Assembly: GCA_011009095.1 (NCBI GenBank)
Contig: VTPC01000791.1
Coordinates: forward strand, 124,001-188,000
Origin: Ignelater luminosus
Taxonomy: Eukaryota > Arthropoda > Insecta > Coleoptera > Elateridae
Length of the DNA stretch: 64,000 nucleotides
Direction: 5' to 3'
Shown: positions 45,796 to 58,004 of the stretch, piece by piece
How the letters are laid out: each line of letters begins with the position of its first letter
Position numbering within the stretch: position 1 is the first letter of the stretch
Notes under the pieces: generated by a model
Told to the model about the DNA's origin: nothing
Databases searched by the model: none
What the model saw: only the letters and a program-made list of their open reading frames with translations
Made by a program: the position numbers and the translations under genes

Positions 45796-46204
45796 TATGA
45801 ATTTAGTGTTTCGGGAACTAGCTAGATACGTAACTGACTAACTGTTCGATAGGTACACTGAACAAAAGCTAGGAAAGTAAAAAATTCACTTTTTCTTCCA
45901 GTAACGTAGCGAAAGAAAGAAGTTTGACAAAAACTGCACCCTTCTAAGAAACGGCGAAGAATACAAAGTATACTAAAAAATATGTCACATAGAAGACCCA
46001 TCATAGGAGAAGTCACAAAATAAACAAAAGTCTACAAATTAAAATTTTACATTCTTTGAATCTAATCTTTGTATTTCTGCGTATTATTGTTATGAAATTA
46101 TGCACCTATAGAGAATTAGAGTAGAATTCTGCAGTTTCCCGATATTAAACTCGGACGTCATCTAGAATCTTTTGAAGTGTAGACAATATTAGAGTTTTAG
46201 AATT
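45796..46204. other. Intronic, unassigned
   Basis: Nothing was recognised. Confidence 0.35.
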
Positions 46205-46489
46205 CTGATGATGCCAGCATGGGAAAAATGGGAAAACAAAATTTAAGACCGGGTAGTTTTATGTTAACTTAAAGGAAGTTACCTCTGTTTTATAAACATC
46301 CTGAATAAAAATAAGTTTTGAGGCTTACCAAACTTAATCAATCTGTATTTTGTAGAGAGAATTTTGAAAGTGATGCTGAATGGCACCTTTTTGCGACATC
46401 ACGTGGAAAGGTATCGTGCCATGAAATTGAAGGTGGCACTAAAAAGCTAACGATAAAAGCTAGTTTTCAACCAAGACACGACGCTTAAA
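46205..46489 (-). repeat. Dispersed repeat R1, copy B
   Basis: Inverted partner of 378-715, without its 85-base extra segment. GGGAAAAATGGGAAAACAAA, TTTTATAAACATCCTGAATA and GGTGGCACTAAAAAGC are the clearest shared words. Confidence 0.7.
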
Positions 46490-48959
46490 TAGCTGTTTGA
46501 CTCTGCTTAGAAGAACATTGCTAATATTTTTCTTGAGTTTTATTTCTGGTAACCAACGTAAAGCGAAAGGTGGGTTTTTGCGATTCGAGAAGAAAACGTA
46601 ACTTCGATGTGAGGTACGTTACATTTATATTCTCTTGCTCCATTATCAAAAGATTAAGAATCAGTTTATTGAAGGTGAGCTGAATATTTAATTGAGGTTC
46701 AAATTTAATTTTGATTAAATGTAAATTCTGATAATCTGATTGGCCAGAATTCGATTGTATTCTAGCAACAACACGGGATCAAATTTAATTATCGATTAAC
46801 TTTTAATTCAGCTTTTATAAACTGGCCCTAAATGTTTATCGATTCTTCTTTGAAAGTGAAAGAGAAACATTGTCTCAACTCGATTGTGTGTGCAATGTTT
46901 TTTATTGTTGAGAGATGTAATTCATAGCACCTAGATGTAGATGATGCTTAAGCAATGTAGCCTATTTCTAATTTACAATTGAATAGAAATTGCTACAAAT
47001 CTTTATTCATAATCATCTATTCTTTAAGTTTATGTAATGCCTAAAAGAGGAGGGATGCGCATAATCAACCCTGTGATTTTAATTTTAAAATGCTCAATTC
47101 GCGTAATGCTGAAAAGCAACAGTTCCGTTTCCAAACTAATAATTCTCTTTGGCATCGCTTTCTATCCGGGATTGTTCATTTATTTCGGCATCTGAGTCTA
47201 ACATATCCAATAAATTCTTTTCTCAAATTAAAAGTTTCTTGTTTCTTCGTTTTATCGAAATAGCTTACTCTACAGTGATAACCAGGATCTGTAAAAGAAT
47301 GTTTAAATGGGATAATTTGTCATAGAGCAACTGAAACTGTTGTTTCCAAAATCTTCATTTAAAATTAGATAATTTGTAGTCTTGGCTTAAATATTTTTTT
47401 ATCTTTTTACATTTTTGGTACGTATTAGCTGTTACACCATGTATGTGTAATATTATTGCTTGCAAATTTGAGCAAGCCTTGTATTTGTTTAGTTGCGCTC
47501 GCTATCTCTTCATTTAATCCATTCACAACGTTAACATAAGGCTATATGCATCTAACATGATTCTCATGGCATGGCAATAATTTATAGTAAAAGAAGTTAG
47601 TAAAAACTGCATAAAGTTGGATGCTGTTGGAATTTTCCTGGATATCTATCACTGTGTGAAAGTATGGAAAGGTTTTTACGAAATACCCTTGCTTTAAAGC
47701 TGATAATTTATCACTTGAGTTACTTATTGAAAAGAAACATCTTCATGATTGCTTTTAAATTTATTAAGTTAATTACCCTTTTATAAAATGTAAAAGCAGT
47801 AATAATAGGTAGGCACATCTTGCAGTAATAAAAAATTTGGAAACCTGCAATACATGTTGCAGATAAAATTAATTTCATTTTCATATTTTAAAGTAAAAAA
47901 TAAAAATTCGTATGTCTTCTCGTAATCATCTGCATAACTTTCTCTTGATGTTCGTTTTTCTATAAAGATATTTCATTGATGAATATTTTAAAGTGGGACA
48001 CATCTTGTATAATTTATTAGCATTTCATCTTTATTTAGAATTGATTCACTATTTTTTTCTTTTCCTAATTTATTATAACTAAAAAACTAAAAAGTAAAAT
48101 GTTAAAACTTTTTTAATAAGTAATTACATAGTTTGTTTCAATGTACGTACGATTTTGCCGTTTTTACTTAAACTATAACAGGAAATAGCTAAAATGAAAG
48201 AAAGAGGGTTCCAAAATACAAAACTCTCCTTTGGATTTTTGTTTAGTTACTATCAAAAAGTTTTAACACCAAGTTTGATTGTAAAATTGTTGTTGACATT
48301 ATACGAGAATAACAAATAGAACAGTATGGGGTCAGTATGTCACCTAAGCCTTACAATGTGGTACCTATTAGGAGACAACGTGTTAATTATTATGTTCATA
48401 ATGTTTACTACTGTTTTGCTTTGCTTGGATTAAACCTAATAAAGAATAATTAAATTATTAACCATCGTTAGCACTTAATTACAGCAACAGGTTGTTGTTC
48501 AGGGTGTACACATAATAACATACATAATATATAAATTTCCGGGACCCTATTAGAAAAACTAATGTTCCTTATAAAGGGCTAACATTTACCTTGTACTTAA
48601 TGAGTTAAATTCTTGTTAATTCTGTTCCTTTCTAGCTATTGGGCATCATACTGAAGGGAACATCTACATTAATATATTGCAGTATAATAAGAAATTTAAA
48701 CAAACAAACTAGAAATTTCTACAGAATAAAATAAAACCTAATAGTGTTTATTGGTTCTTATTACAACGTAAATCTTAAGGTCTTGTTTGGGGACGGCTGC
48801 AAAGTCAATGTCTTAAATATGAAAACTTGAGTATTTTCAGATTTCAATTTAGGTGAGTTTGTAGCACATTGGGCAGTCATGTTATGCTCCAAATTTTATA
48901 TATTTGATTTATTTAATCCTTTTTTGTATTGGTATCCTCTTGTATATTTCTTAGGAAGC
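46490..48959. other. Intronic, unassigned AT-rich sequence
   Basis: Nothing was recognised. Confidence 0.4.
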
Positions 48960-49640
48960 ATTTTAGCAATGGGTGCAAAGCACCCGGGAGGCGGTGCATG
49001 AGAGGCGGCATCGTACCGGCCAAAATTATCTCTTAGTACGCATTTCAAGGACTGGGTGCGAAGCGACGCAGTCGACTTGGGATCAGCCAGAACGAGTAAT
49101 GCCCGGGTTGTCAGCGGACGCCCCTACATTCACCAGTTGGGAGGGCATAGACCTAGCTGTGGTCCGGCCGTTCATCATCTCAGCCTCTTCAGATCGGTCT
49201 TTTATTAATTTTCTGTTTCGGTAACCTGAAAAAAGAAGGTTTGTAACGTTCACTTTTTGTTCCCGTTACATGTGTTGTAGTTAATCTGTGCTGTCGGTGT
49301 GATCTTGTATTTCTTACTAGTCTTCTCTCGTTGAAAAGGTTTTTTTGATGCTTGTTGAGAGTTGATAGGTTGATTACCTTTTTAGTAGCTTCTTTAGGTA
49401 GGAGATCAATTAGGATTGATCAGCTGGTAAGTCTACTCTAAGGATGAAACAATCATCTAACGCTCAAGGTTATACATACAATAATTGTTAAGTTGAACTG
49501 AAATAGGCAGCTAGGTCGTATTTCAAGTTCAGCGGGTTATAGGATATCCCGACCTTATTTGTTCCGTTTATAGCTTTAGGAAGATAATGGCTTCCTTCTA
49601 GACCGATCCGAAGATGGAGTTTGAGAGTTGCTGTTATTAA
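48960..49640 (+). other. GC-richer intronic segment with an open frame
   Basis: 48973-49224 stays open for 83 codons from a GTG, containing PERVMPGLSADAPTFTSWEG. The composition differs from the AT-rich surroundings. No family motif was recognised. It could be the leading end of the element whose coding-like part follows at 49641. Confidence 0.3.
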
Positions 49641-50180
49641 CTACAGGAACTAGGTATAGCGCTTGACAATTTCAACGGAAAGATTAATAGTACTAATCAT
49701 TTTAAGATGATAAGAGACTTGCAGGGCGAGATCATCAAAAGGCTTGCGAATCATCAAACAAAGCTAAGATACAAAGGACTGATTGCGGAATGCTGCGTCC
49801 TCAATGATCGAGTGGACTAGATCCTCAAGGAGAGTCCGGTCTTTGGCAAGAATTGGTCAGATTTGTTTGATGTAGCTTCTGTTTGTAGCCATTGTAGCGT
49901 GTCGGTTAAACGTGCAGAGACGATCTTCGTGGATGTTCAACCACCACCCAAGGATTTCGTTAATCCGAGTTCTGTCCCACCACAAAAGGCTGCGAGTGAG
50001 GAACTCCTTATTACGTTTCCTGAGTCTTTAGAGAATTTTAGGTCAGAGATCCTACTGATTGATCTTTTAGAGCCTAGCCAACCTCTTTTTAGCGAGTCAG
50101 GTTCTAGTTGCTCGAATGCAAAAATCTCGATGTCGTTCCCAAGTTCGGATGTCATAGCAATGCTGGAACTCGGATACTGA
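49641..50180 (+). pseudogene. Unidentified coding-like segment with one internal stop
   Basis: One frame runs about 180 codons with a single TAG at about 49818. It includes LGIALDNFNGKINSTNHFKM, GEIIKRLANHQTKLRYKGLI, ILKESPVFGKNWSDLFDVAS and a CSHCS motif. Codon content looks protein-like. The last 30 or so codons lie antisense to the mariner remnant and are probably read-through. It could be an ORF1/gag remnant of a retrotransposon, but I do not recognise it. Confidence 0.35.
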
Positions 50181-51102
50181 AATTGCCTTTAGCTGGTCGG
50201 TTACGGCAGTTTTAATGTCTTCTAGTGTCCCAAAATGACGTCCTTTGAGATGATTTTTCAGTCTTGAGAAGAGAAAGAAGTTAAGGACTCAAGTCGGTGA
50301 AATAAAGGGGCTGAGGAGCCACAAGGATGTCTTTACTTACCAAAAACTCATTAATTGAGAATTAAGTGTGATGCAGTGATGCAGCATCAGTTGTTCTTGA
50401 TGCTTGGTCTCACACGCATTACCGTTTTTCAAAGTCTCTCAAGAACTTCTCGGTAAAATTGTTAGTTACCGTTTGGTCTTGAGGCACAAATTCATTGTGG
50501 GCGATTCCTCGGCTGTTGAAAAAGCGAATAAGCATGGTTTTGACATTTGACTTGCTCTTTCTTGGTTTTCTTGGTCTTGGTGAGCTTGAAGTGTACCATT
50601 CCTGGCTTTGGCGCTGTTTGCTGGTCGTCATTAATAATGACACGTTCCGTAGAATGAGGTTCATTTTCAATCCGCTCCCAATAGTCAAGGCACGTGTCCG
50701 TCCTGTTGTTCTTTAGTTCCTCCGAAAGGTTTTTCGGAAACATTTTTGCGCAAATTTTCCTCATCCGCAATTCATTGGTCAAAACCTCATGAACGGTGGT
50801 GTGAGTCAAATTCAACTGTTGCCAGATCATTCTGACTGTTAAACGACGATTAGAACACACAAGATCAAGATTCTGGCAACATTTTCGTCAGTTCTTGCAG
50901 TTGCAGGTCTTCCACTGGGAAGTTCATCTTCAATCTGTTCTCTTTCTTCTGAAAATTCCTTAAACCACCTGGAAACCTGGGCCCTTAACAAAACATTGTC
51001 TTCATAGTCCTGCTGAAGCTTTGCAAAAGTTTCTGTCGCACTCTGACCAAGTTTGAAGCAATGTCTGATAGCAGAACGTTGCTCGAAATTGATATCACTC
51101 AT
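50096..51102 (-). pseudogene. Mariner transposase pseudogene (SETMAR/irritans-like type)
   Basis: ATG at 51102 starts MSDINFEQRSAIRHCFKLGQ, followed by KEFSEEREQIEDELPSGRP: the N-terminal helix-turn-helix domain of mariner. A frameshift near 50870 leads to RRLTVRMIWQQLNLTHTTVH and MRKICAKMFPKNLSEE. The first catalytic block is IINDDQ instead of the usual TGDE. A second shift gives EWYTSSSPRPRKPRKSKSNV and SRGIAHNEFVPQDQTVT. The HHDNAPSH block is destroyed (SLHHT then a stop); NEFLVSKDILVAPQPLYFTD and LKNHLKGRHFGTLEDIKTAV follow, and the C terminus fades near 50096. About 1 kb, so close to full length but inactive. It lies next to a pogo-like remnant on the same strand and may have inserted into it. 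Confidence 0.9.
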
Positions 51103-51239
51103 TTTTAGAACGCAATAGAAAAAAAACAATTTACAAAAAAATTCCTACGGACAACCAAATGACTCCACGGAGTTTAAACTCGTACTGGTGGAGCATTACA
51201 TGTTGACCCACTTTCCCTCTACACCAGTGTTGCCACATC
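51103..51239 (-). other. Mariner 5' flank
   Basis: Probably the non-coding 5' end of the mariner element. GAGGTGTGTAAATAAACTAA on the minus strand near 51280-51260 may be at or near its terminus, but the other terminal repeat was not found. Confidence 0.4.
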
Positions 51240-51284
51240 GAACGCTACGTTGCCAGTCACATTAGTTTATTTACACACCTCGTA

Positions 51285-51835
51285 TGATGCGAGAAGGCTT
51301 TGGGGCGCTGGACATCCTGGTTTCGTCACAATTATAGGTTCTGTCTGGGGTGAATGTGTGTTTTGTATAAATGACTTCTACTACATAGGTCGTAGAATTT
51401 TCCGACGTTGTGAGCATTGAATGCGGATGCTGTTGCAGCAAACACTTTGTCAGAAAGACGAATAGAAAGTTGATTGTGTCTTTTAAGGAGTCCTCTTGCC
51501 CAGTTTTGTCCAGCCAGTTTGTTTTGTTTGTTAAAAGAATGCTCGATATTGCTGGCTTCAGCGTATTGATATGCCAAAAACCGAAGGTCTTCTATTGTCA
51601 GACGAAAAATCGCTCTTCCGTTTTAAGGATGTATTCCACAAGCAGTTTCTCTTGAGGTGCAGTAAAGAACATTTAGAAAGACCCAAGCTTCTCTTGGACA
51701 TTTCACCCTCTTCCAGAGAGTAACTAATGGTAGGTTAAATTGTTTCGCGACTGTCTTTATTTTTTCACCTCGCTTATGGTCTTCTCACTGCAGCTCTAGT
51801 GCTTCGACTTTTGAATGTAATTGCAAACCATTCTG
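51285..51835 (-). pseudogene. Pogo/jerky-like transposase relic, N-terminal half
   Basis: Minus-strand pieces in order: KVEALELQ and EDHKRGEKIKTVAKQFNLPL (about 51810-51735, helix-turn-helix), TIEDLRFLAYQYAEASNIEH (51595-51536), SFNKQNKLAGQNWARGLLKR (51535-51476; the CENP-B-type DNA-binding region), HNQLSIRLSDKVFAATASAF, NAHNVGKFYDL, then in another frame a DET block (CDETRMSSAPK, about 51345). The frame ends where mariner sequence begins. Only the DNA-binding half and the first catalytic Asp region are present. Confidence 0.8.
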
Positions 51836-52479
51836 TAAATAATTAACAAAGAATAATGTTACAAGTCATAAATTAAAATTTGATAGAACTCATTGTTGAT
51901 AAACGTATTTTTAATTGAAAAATGTAAATTAGAAATATTTTTTATCTTTAATACAGTTTCACTGCATTCACACATTCAAAGTAAATAAATGATTAGGTGA
52001 CACTAAAATAGAACAGAGGGGCCAAGTGAAAAGGTATCGATCCAAAAAAGGGTTGGGTGAAGCTGAAAGTAAATTATGAAATCTTAAAAGTTTTGACGAG
52101 CAAAGACCATATTTTATCCAAATATGTATCTTCTATAAACTTTCAAAGTGGTCATGATTTTTCTCTAATAATTATGTTGCCTCAGTAACCATCGATGCTG
52201 TAAAATTCTTATGTCACTTTTTAAGGTTGACATTTTTTTGTTAGTAGGAAGATAACACTACACTTAAATGGCTAAAGTCAAATTATTATCTTTTAAAAAT
52301 TGTAAAGAGTCACTTTAATATCTTAATTTGGTATTTAATCACATCATGTTAATCTTCATTATTAATATCTAAATAATTTAATAAATTATTGCAGTAATTT
52401 TGTTGTCACAATTTTATGTTCAATAATGTAGACGTATGTCGACTAGTATGCGGTAAAAGTTTAATTTCTCTCATTATCC
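51836..52479. other. Intronic, unassigned AT-rich sequence
   Basis: Nothing was recognised apart from the pyrimidine tract leading to the acceptor at 52537. Confidence 0.4.
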
Positions 52480-52537
52480 TTGATAAATATTTGTTTAAAA
52501 ATTAAGTCGCAATTAAGATATTTCTCCTTTTTTTCAG

Positions 52538-54423
52538 ATAACTCTTCTAACCCAAAAGATATTAGAGGCATATTCGCCCCTCGAATGGATTACGAACAAT
52601 GGACCCCCTTAGGAAGAGGAGACCCGTTAAAAAACGACCCAACATACGATTACGTACCGCCAGTTCTAGATCGAGTTCATTACTGGATAGATCCGGCTTC
52701 TAGAAAGCCCGACGCGTCACTTCCTGGAGAAACACACAAAACTGAAATATTAGTGTTGGGCGTTTCATCGAAAAAGCCTAGTACAGGTACCTCAATTACT
52801 GCCGATTCTAGAAGAGATACTTACGACCCATTTTTAAAATTCGTAGAAGGTCCAAAATTTGGAATGCAGAATAATTACCAAAGAATGTCCAGGCCACATT
52901 ACTCTATGTCGCCTTCTTATTACGGATCACAAGTTTATTCAAATAAGAATAAGCAAAATGAGTATTTGTCAAACAAAAACGAACAGAGAATGCCTTATAC
53001 GATGCTAATGCCACCACCTGTACCAGATAAGGATCCTCTTCAATTGGATGTGATGACGTATAAACAAGCTTTCAATTCTTTAACTACGACAGAATATCCA
53101 TCATTAAGAACAACTGTTAAACCTTCTACGAGTGCAGCTCTCACTAGTGGCACGTCTTCATTTACAATTCAACAGTCAAATCTACTATACCATTCAAGTA
53201 CTCTGGGCAGCCAGGACGAATTCAGGGATACAAGTCAATTTGGTGCACTTGGTGCACCTAGCAGTCAAGTTACCTGGAGAACACCTTTAGCGAATCTTCC
53301 AGAATCTACTAAAAATATTTTGAAAAATCAGAGACCACAACAATCGGAGTCGTATATGGAAATACAACAAACATTTTTACCTAATAATTCTTCAAATACA
53401 AAGCTTAATAGTATGGCATCGATATTAAAAGAAGAATCTCATAGTATAATGCACAAGGGGCAAGTTACAGATGGCGATTTGGATATTCAGAATACTTACG
53501 TAAATATTGGGAAACCCGAAGCGCAGATGCATTCGCCTACAGATACGGAGATATCCAGTGTTTCCGTAGAACCTCCGCATATTCCATTTACAATTAGGCA
53601 AACTCCCGTCTTAATGAGGCCATCTACTTCTTCAAATATGATGCATTTATCTACAAATCTTACACAGATGAATTATAGGAATCCAACATCAACGATGACT
53701 AAATTTCAAATAACACCCATGACACTACAAACACTGCAAACCATTCAAACAATGAAGGCTCCTCCAATATCCCAACCGCCACCCATGAGTTTCACCAAAA
53801 AACCGACAAGTTCGTTACTTGGTTTACTTCAAAAGGAATCAACTCCTTCTACTACCAAATTAAGCTTAACGCCTTCCGGTGAAATGACAAATAAACCTAG
53901 ACCAACGATGACTGCAATGTTTACTACACCCACCCCTACGATAGCTACAACCGTAACATCCCTTACAACAGATCCACTATTTAAACATTACAAACAACCC
54001 ACAGAGCCTCTAAAGGGTCCTATGTATTTGATAATTCAAGGGCATTCAAAAGTGAAAACGTACGGTCCCGGAAAACAAATACACGGAATTGCAGTACAAG
54101 AAAGTAACGAGATACCTTCAGAGGAAAAAGATGAGTATACTGTAAAACACTTGCACGGTTACAACAAAAAAGACAGCAATGAAGATCGACCGAGGCAAGG
54201 AAGATCCAGTAAGTTACAAACCCTGTTTCATGTCGTACAGACAGGTCTAGGTGCCATAGATTTCTCAGAAACTGCTGCGAATCGCAGGAAAGACGATGAT
54301 GTACAAGAGGCTCAGTTGGTTGTCAGATATGACGTGTCTGCACAGACGGATACAACGAGCGAGAGATATTATAAGGGGATCGTTGAATCCGGGGATATGG
54401 CGAGGAATATTAAAGATGATTAG
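52538..54423 (+). CDS. Host gene, terminal exon: cysteine-free secreted Ser/Thr/Pro-rich protein
   Basis: The exon starts after TTTTTTTCAG and runs 1886 bases to TAG. Joined in phase to 41842-41947 it gives 663 residues. Residues about 50-85 form an ordered-looking aromatic block (DYEQWTPLGRGDP, then YDYVPPVLDRVHYWIDP) with an RGD tripeptide at about 62-64. Residues about 150-520 are low-complexity, rich in Ser, Thr, Pro, Gln and Met (TLQTLQTIQTM, PTMTAMFTTPTPTIATT), with several N-x-S/T sites, so O- and N-glycosylation is likely. A second ordered block starts at about 529 (GPMYLIIQGHSKVKTYG), and the tail is charged. No cysteine occurs anywhere. No transmembrane helix besides the signal peptide and no known domain was seen. 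A mucin-like or matrix protein is an inference; I cannot name it. The frame open upstream to 52480 is intronic. Confidence 0.85.
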
Positions 54424-54704
54424 TTTTTGTATAAGATGAAATGAGATTTTGTGATTTTAACGTATTTAGGCTATTTTTCCGAATAGTGTCTTACGTTAAT
54501 ATTTATTATTCATTAATTACTATTTTTACATAGTTGATTTTAGTTTGATAAGAAATTCTTCGTTTTTTTTTATTTGATGTAAGTTAGTTATTTAAGTAAA
54601 TAAGAATACTTTATAATATAAGAAACTTTTAAAATGTATATTGTAACAAGAAAAACGCTTTAATTAGTGCAAAATCCATAATTTATACTAATATTTTATG
54701 TATT
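54424..54704 (+). other. 3' untranslated region of the host gene
   Basis: AT-rich, non-coding, directly after the TAG stop. It ends at the first strong poly(A) signal. Confidence 0.6.
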
Positions 54705-54710
54705 AATAAA
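54705..54710 (+). terminator. Poly(A) signal AATAAA
   Basis: A canonical hexamer lies 282 bases after the stop, followed within 35 bases by a GT-rich stretch (CTCGTCTGTTTTATTTTTGT) suitable as a cleavage downstream element. Confidence 0.65.
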
Positions 54711-57479
54711 TTGCAAGATCGTCGCCGCCGTCTCGTCTGTTTTATTTTTGTAACGTTGAATACGATTCCAGATCAATTAACTCAAGATTCCAGTTCCCAA
54801 TAATTCTAAAAACCTTTCAAAGAAAAACTCCACGTCAATCACGAATTCCTAGAATTAATTTCTAGTGTAAAACATATATAGAATATTGTCGGATATATAA
54901 TGCTGATGAGATGACACTACCTTATAAGAACTAATCTGTCAGAAAAGAAACTTTCCTGTCATATTATCTTCCTTATTTGAACAATTACACTGTGAAGGCG
55001 TAACACTTAATTGAGATTATCCGCAATTTTCTAAAATAATTAAAAGCTATTAACTTGTATAGCGTATAAATTGTGACTTGGACAGTTTTGCAAATTTCAA
55101 GGTGCGAAGATTTTGAGAATTTCATTAAAGAAAAGATTATTTTATAGGTTGATTTTTACATAAATTAACTAGTAGAAAATGAAGTAAAATAAAGTAAAAA
55201 TATTCATTGAGAGGTAAGTGTGTGTTAGTGTGTCAAACTCACTTCAATGCGAAGCACGCTTATGACTTTAATTTATAATCTAGTTCTGCGTGATACAAAA
55301 AATATAACTAATGATTTCCTTGCTCCTCCACTGGAAATTACGCATTTGGTGATTTGTTTTTATTTGTAACTCCAAAGACTTTATGGATTTTCTGTGACAA
55401 GCTTCCTTGATTACCGGATAACCATTATTAGCTCTTGATTTCTGTATAGTAGTTATTATTGTTGGATGTCAACTAATCGATTATGAATTAAATAATAAAT
55501 CTAATATCGTTGATGATAACTAGAAAGCTAATTCAAACAAAGAACGTTGTAACCTCAACTTAACCAAGTCTGCCATGCTTATCACAAAACTTACCCTTGG
55601 CTGGACACTCACTATCGGTGGGTGGTTCTAGGTAGAAGTAAGGAGCAAGTAGAATTAACTTAAAATACGTTTATTTTTCATAAAACCAAGATTCCTTCCA
55701 CAATAATCGATACAACACAGTATACATATAAAATACTACCAAAGAGAAAAGTTATAAATGCAAAAGGAAAATATAAGCAGCATCAATAAAAGATTATGAG
55801 CAGTAAATTAGATTGGCGGCATAGATAGCTAGATAAATAGTTCGATAACAAAATGCATTTGAAATAGTATAAAGGCAATTATAATAAATTCAGAATAACA
55901 ATCAATCAAAGTAAATTGAAGAACTCGAATGCTAAACACGCCTGAAAATAGCAATGAAAACAACAAAAAGAATTTTTAAGTTTAGTGTTTGTAAACAAAC
56001 AATAGTTTTTTTTTAATCTTTAAACGAAAGCTAAGGTTTAATTAAGATCACTCTACTTTTTTTATCACAAATTTAGGGATACACCTGAAATCGAGAACTG
56101 AGATTGTAATCAACAAAACGTACCACTACATCCCCGCTGGAATGCAGATCTGCACACAGAGGTAAACTCAGCTGAAACAACCCTAATTAACGGAAACACC
56201 CTTCTAAATTCGCGTTCCAAGTTCAGTTAAATAAAAGTTGATAAAAGATAATAAAAAAAACAGCACATTTTTTTGTTAACAACCACTAGAATAATAAATC
56301 GAATGATAATTCAAATTTCTTCTACTGTGAGTATGATCGATAAAAGAATTTTTAAATGATTTAAACAGGTTTGGATATTTTTATTAGCATGAAGAGTTGT
56401 ACTTATATGTGGAATTAAGCAGATGTAATTTTCATGTCTGTGAATCAGAATTTAATCATAAGGCAGCCCTGGAAGCAGAGGTCGATATGTTGATTTCCTA
56501 GACAAATGGATTTTCTACTTCCTCGACCGTTTACCAATTTAATCCTCCCTGCTATAACACTCTAGACTATGCGTCGTGTGATCAGGTGATGAACCAAATC
56601 TAAAGTTCCAGCGAGAACTCCATGATTCCTTCAAGCTTCACACAAAATAATTGAACAGAAGTTATTCTTGACTCCCATTACCAAGAAGCTAAAAGACAAA
56701 AAACCCCATCAGAGCCACCATTGATATAATCAAGAAAGTAAAACTTACCCCAATCTATAGGGCTTCGCACACACAAAAAAACCTTTACCCCTCACAGCAA
56801 TGACAAACGGCCTGCTGCTTGTCGTTACCTACTCAACAAGTTACTCAACCAATCGGGACATCACTGCGTAACCTCGGCAGGGAAAATCTGAAACGCTTAT
56901 TGAAGAATACAAAGAATTTCTGTTAAAATAAAATCTACGAAGGCAGTTAGCAAAAACATTAGAAAGATTTTAGTAACTAGCATCAAGCTCTACATCTGGT
57001 TCTCTATTTATCTCATCCGCAAAGGTACAAGAGAAATAACTTAATCACTATAACCCTACTCTCATGGCATGAACCTGTTCAAATTACTAACCAGATCTTA
57101 AGATTAAACCCAAATCAAACAGAAATTTGCCCCTTAACAGCTGTTCAAATTCCATAATTCTGCAATGATAAAATAAACTTGACGTTGGAAACAATTTATA
57201 CCCTGCGTCTCGCTTGCTTAAATATAATAAAAATAAAAAAGTTCGTCAACACTAAATTTCAGAAAAACTACTACAAAATTAATCAACTTCTCAGTGTGGA
57301 CTCATCACTATCAAAAAAACCTCTCCAACGAGAGAAAACTATTAAAAAACTACAAGAACACACCGGAAGCATAGATGAGGTATAGCACATATAACGGAAA
57401 CAAAAAGCGAACGTTACATGTTTTTACCAACATTTGTGTCAATAATGAATTCTACTAGTAGTAGCAATAAACAGAAGTG
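54711..57479. other. Unassigned intergenic sequence
   Basis: AT-rich to about 56040, then slightly less so. A 68-codon stretch at 57179-57385 begins at TTG and has no motif. No element ends or RNA genes were recognised. Confidence 0.4.
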
Positions 57480-57995
57480 ACAGGACAGCTAGAGACCTAC
57501 ACGGGTCGAGATTTTCTAGTTGATACTCCACGGGGCCCGGGTCGAAGCTTGGGTTCGGGCCGTTCGGTCTTGTCGAGCCTGCCAAGCTGTTGGAGCTTGT
57601 CGGACCTCTTAGCCCTGTCGGGTCTGTTGAAGTTTGGATTCCTCGATCCTTCAGGCTTTTTGAATTTGTCGAGCGTTTTGAACTTCTCGGCCCTTCGGGT
57701 CTACCGGGGCGTTTGGATCTCTCGGGCCTGTCTGACCACTAGGGCCTGTCGGCTCATACGAGTTTATTAGGGTTTATGGATTTCTCGGACCTTCGGGTTT
57801 CTCAGGTCTGTGGGTCTGTTCAGACCTCCGGCATGTTAGCCGTTCGGACCTGTCGGGTCTTTTGGACTTCTCGGCGCTTCGCGCTTCTCTCGGGCTGTTC
57901 GGATCTGTCGGACCGATCAAGAACTTACCGGGCTTGTTTCGGGTCGCGTTCTAGTCAAGCCGGACCTAAAAATCTAGGCCCGTGTTCTAAAGAAC
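57480..57995 (+). repeat. Minisatellite-bearing element, copy D
   Basis: The left edge is GGTCGAGATTTTCTAG and TCGAAGCTTGGGTTCGGGCC, comparable to copy B. The repeat units (CTCGGGCCTGTCTGACC, GTTTGGATCTCTCGG, CTTCTCGGCCCTTCGGGTCT and relatives) fill 57560-57925. The tail is GATCAAGAACTTACCGGGC, TTTCGGGTCGCG and CAAGCCGGACCTAAA. Same orientation as copies A and C. The repeat block is open in one frame over much of its length. Confidence 0.75.
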
Positions 57996-58004
57996 GCTGC
58001 ATAA

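Larger units (their letters stand above)
41948..52537 (+). other. Intron of the host gene (about 10.6 kb), containing transposon relics
   Basis: It begins GTAATA and ends with a pyrimidine-rich tract, CTCCTTTTTTTCAG. It splits the protein just after the signal peptide and is a phase-1 intron. It holds a transposon-end fragment (42280-42560), repeat R3 copy B, repeat R6 copy B, a hAT 5' end (45397-45795), repeat R1 copy B, an unknown open-frame segment (49641-50180), a mariner pseudogene and a pogo-like pseudogene. No other host exon was recognised inside it. Confidence 0.75.

Noticed and set aside
50495-51655. Plus-strand frames opposite mariner and pogo-like relics
   Set aside because: The minus strand carries the family motifs, so these are shadows.
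52480-52537. Upstream extension of the long exon frame
   Set aside because: It begins at a TTG and runs through the polypyrimidine tract of the splice acceptor. The frame-matching signal-peptide exon at 41842 is the better start.
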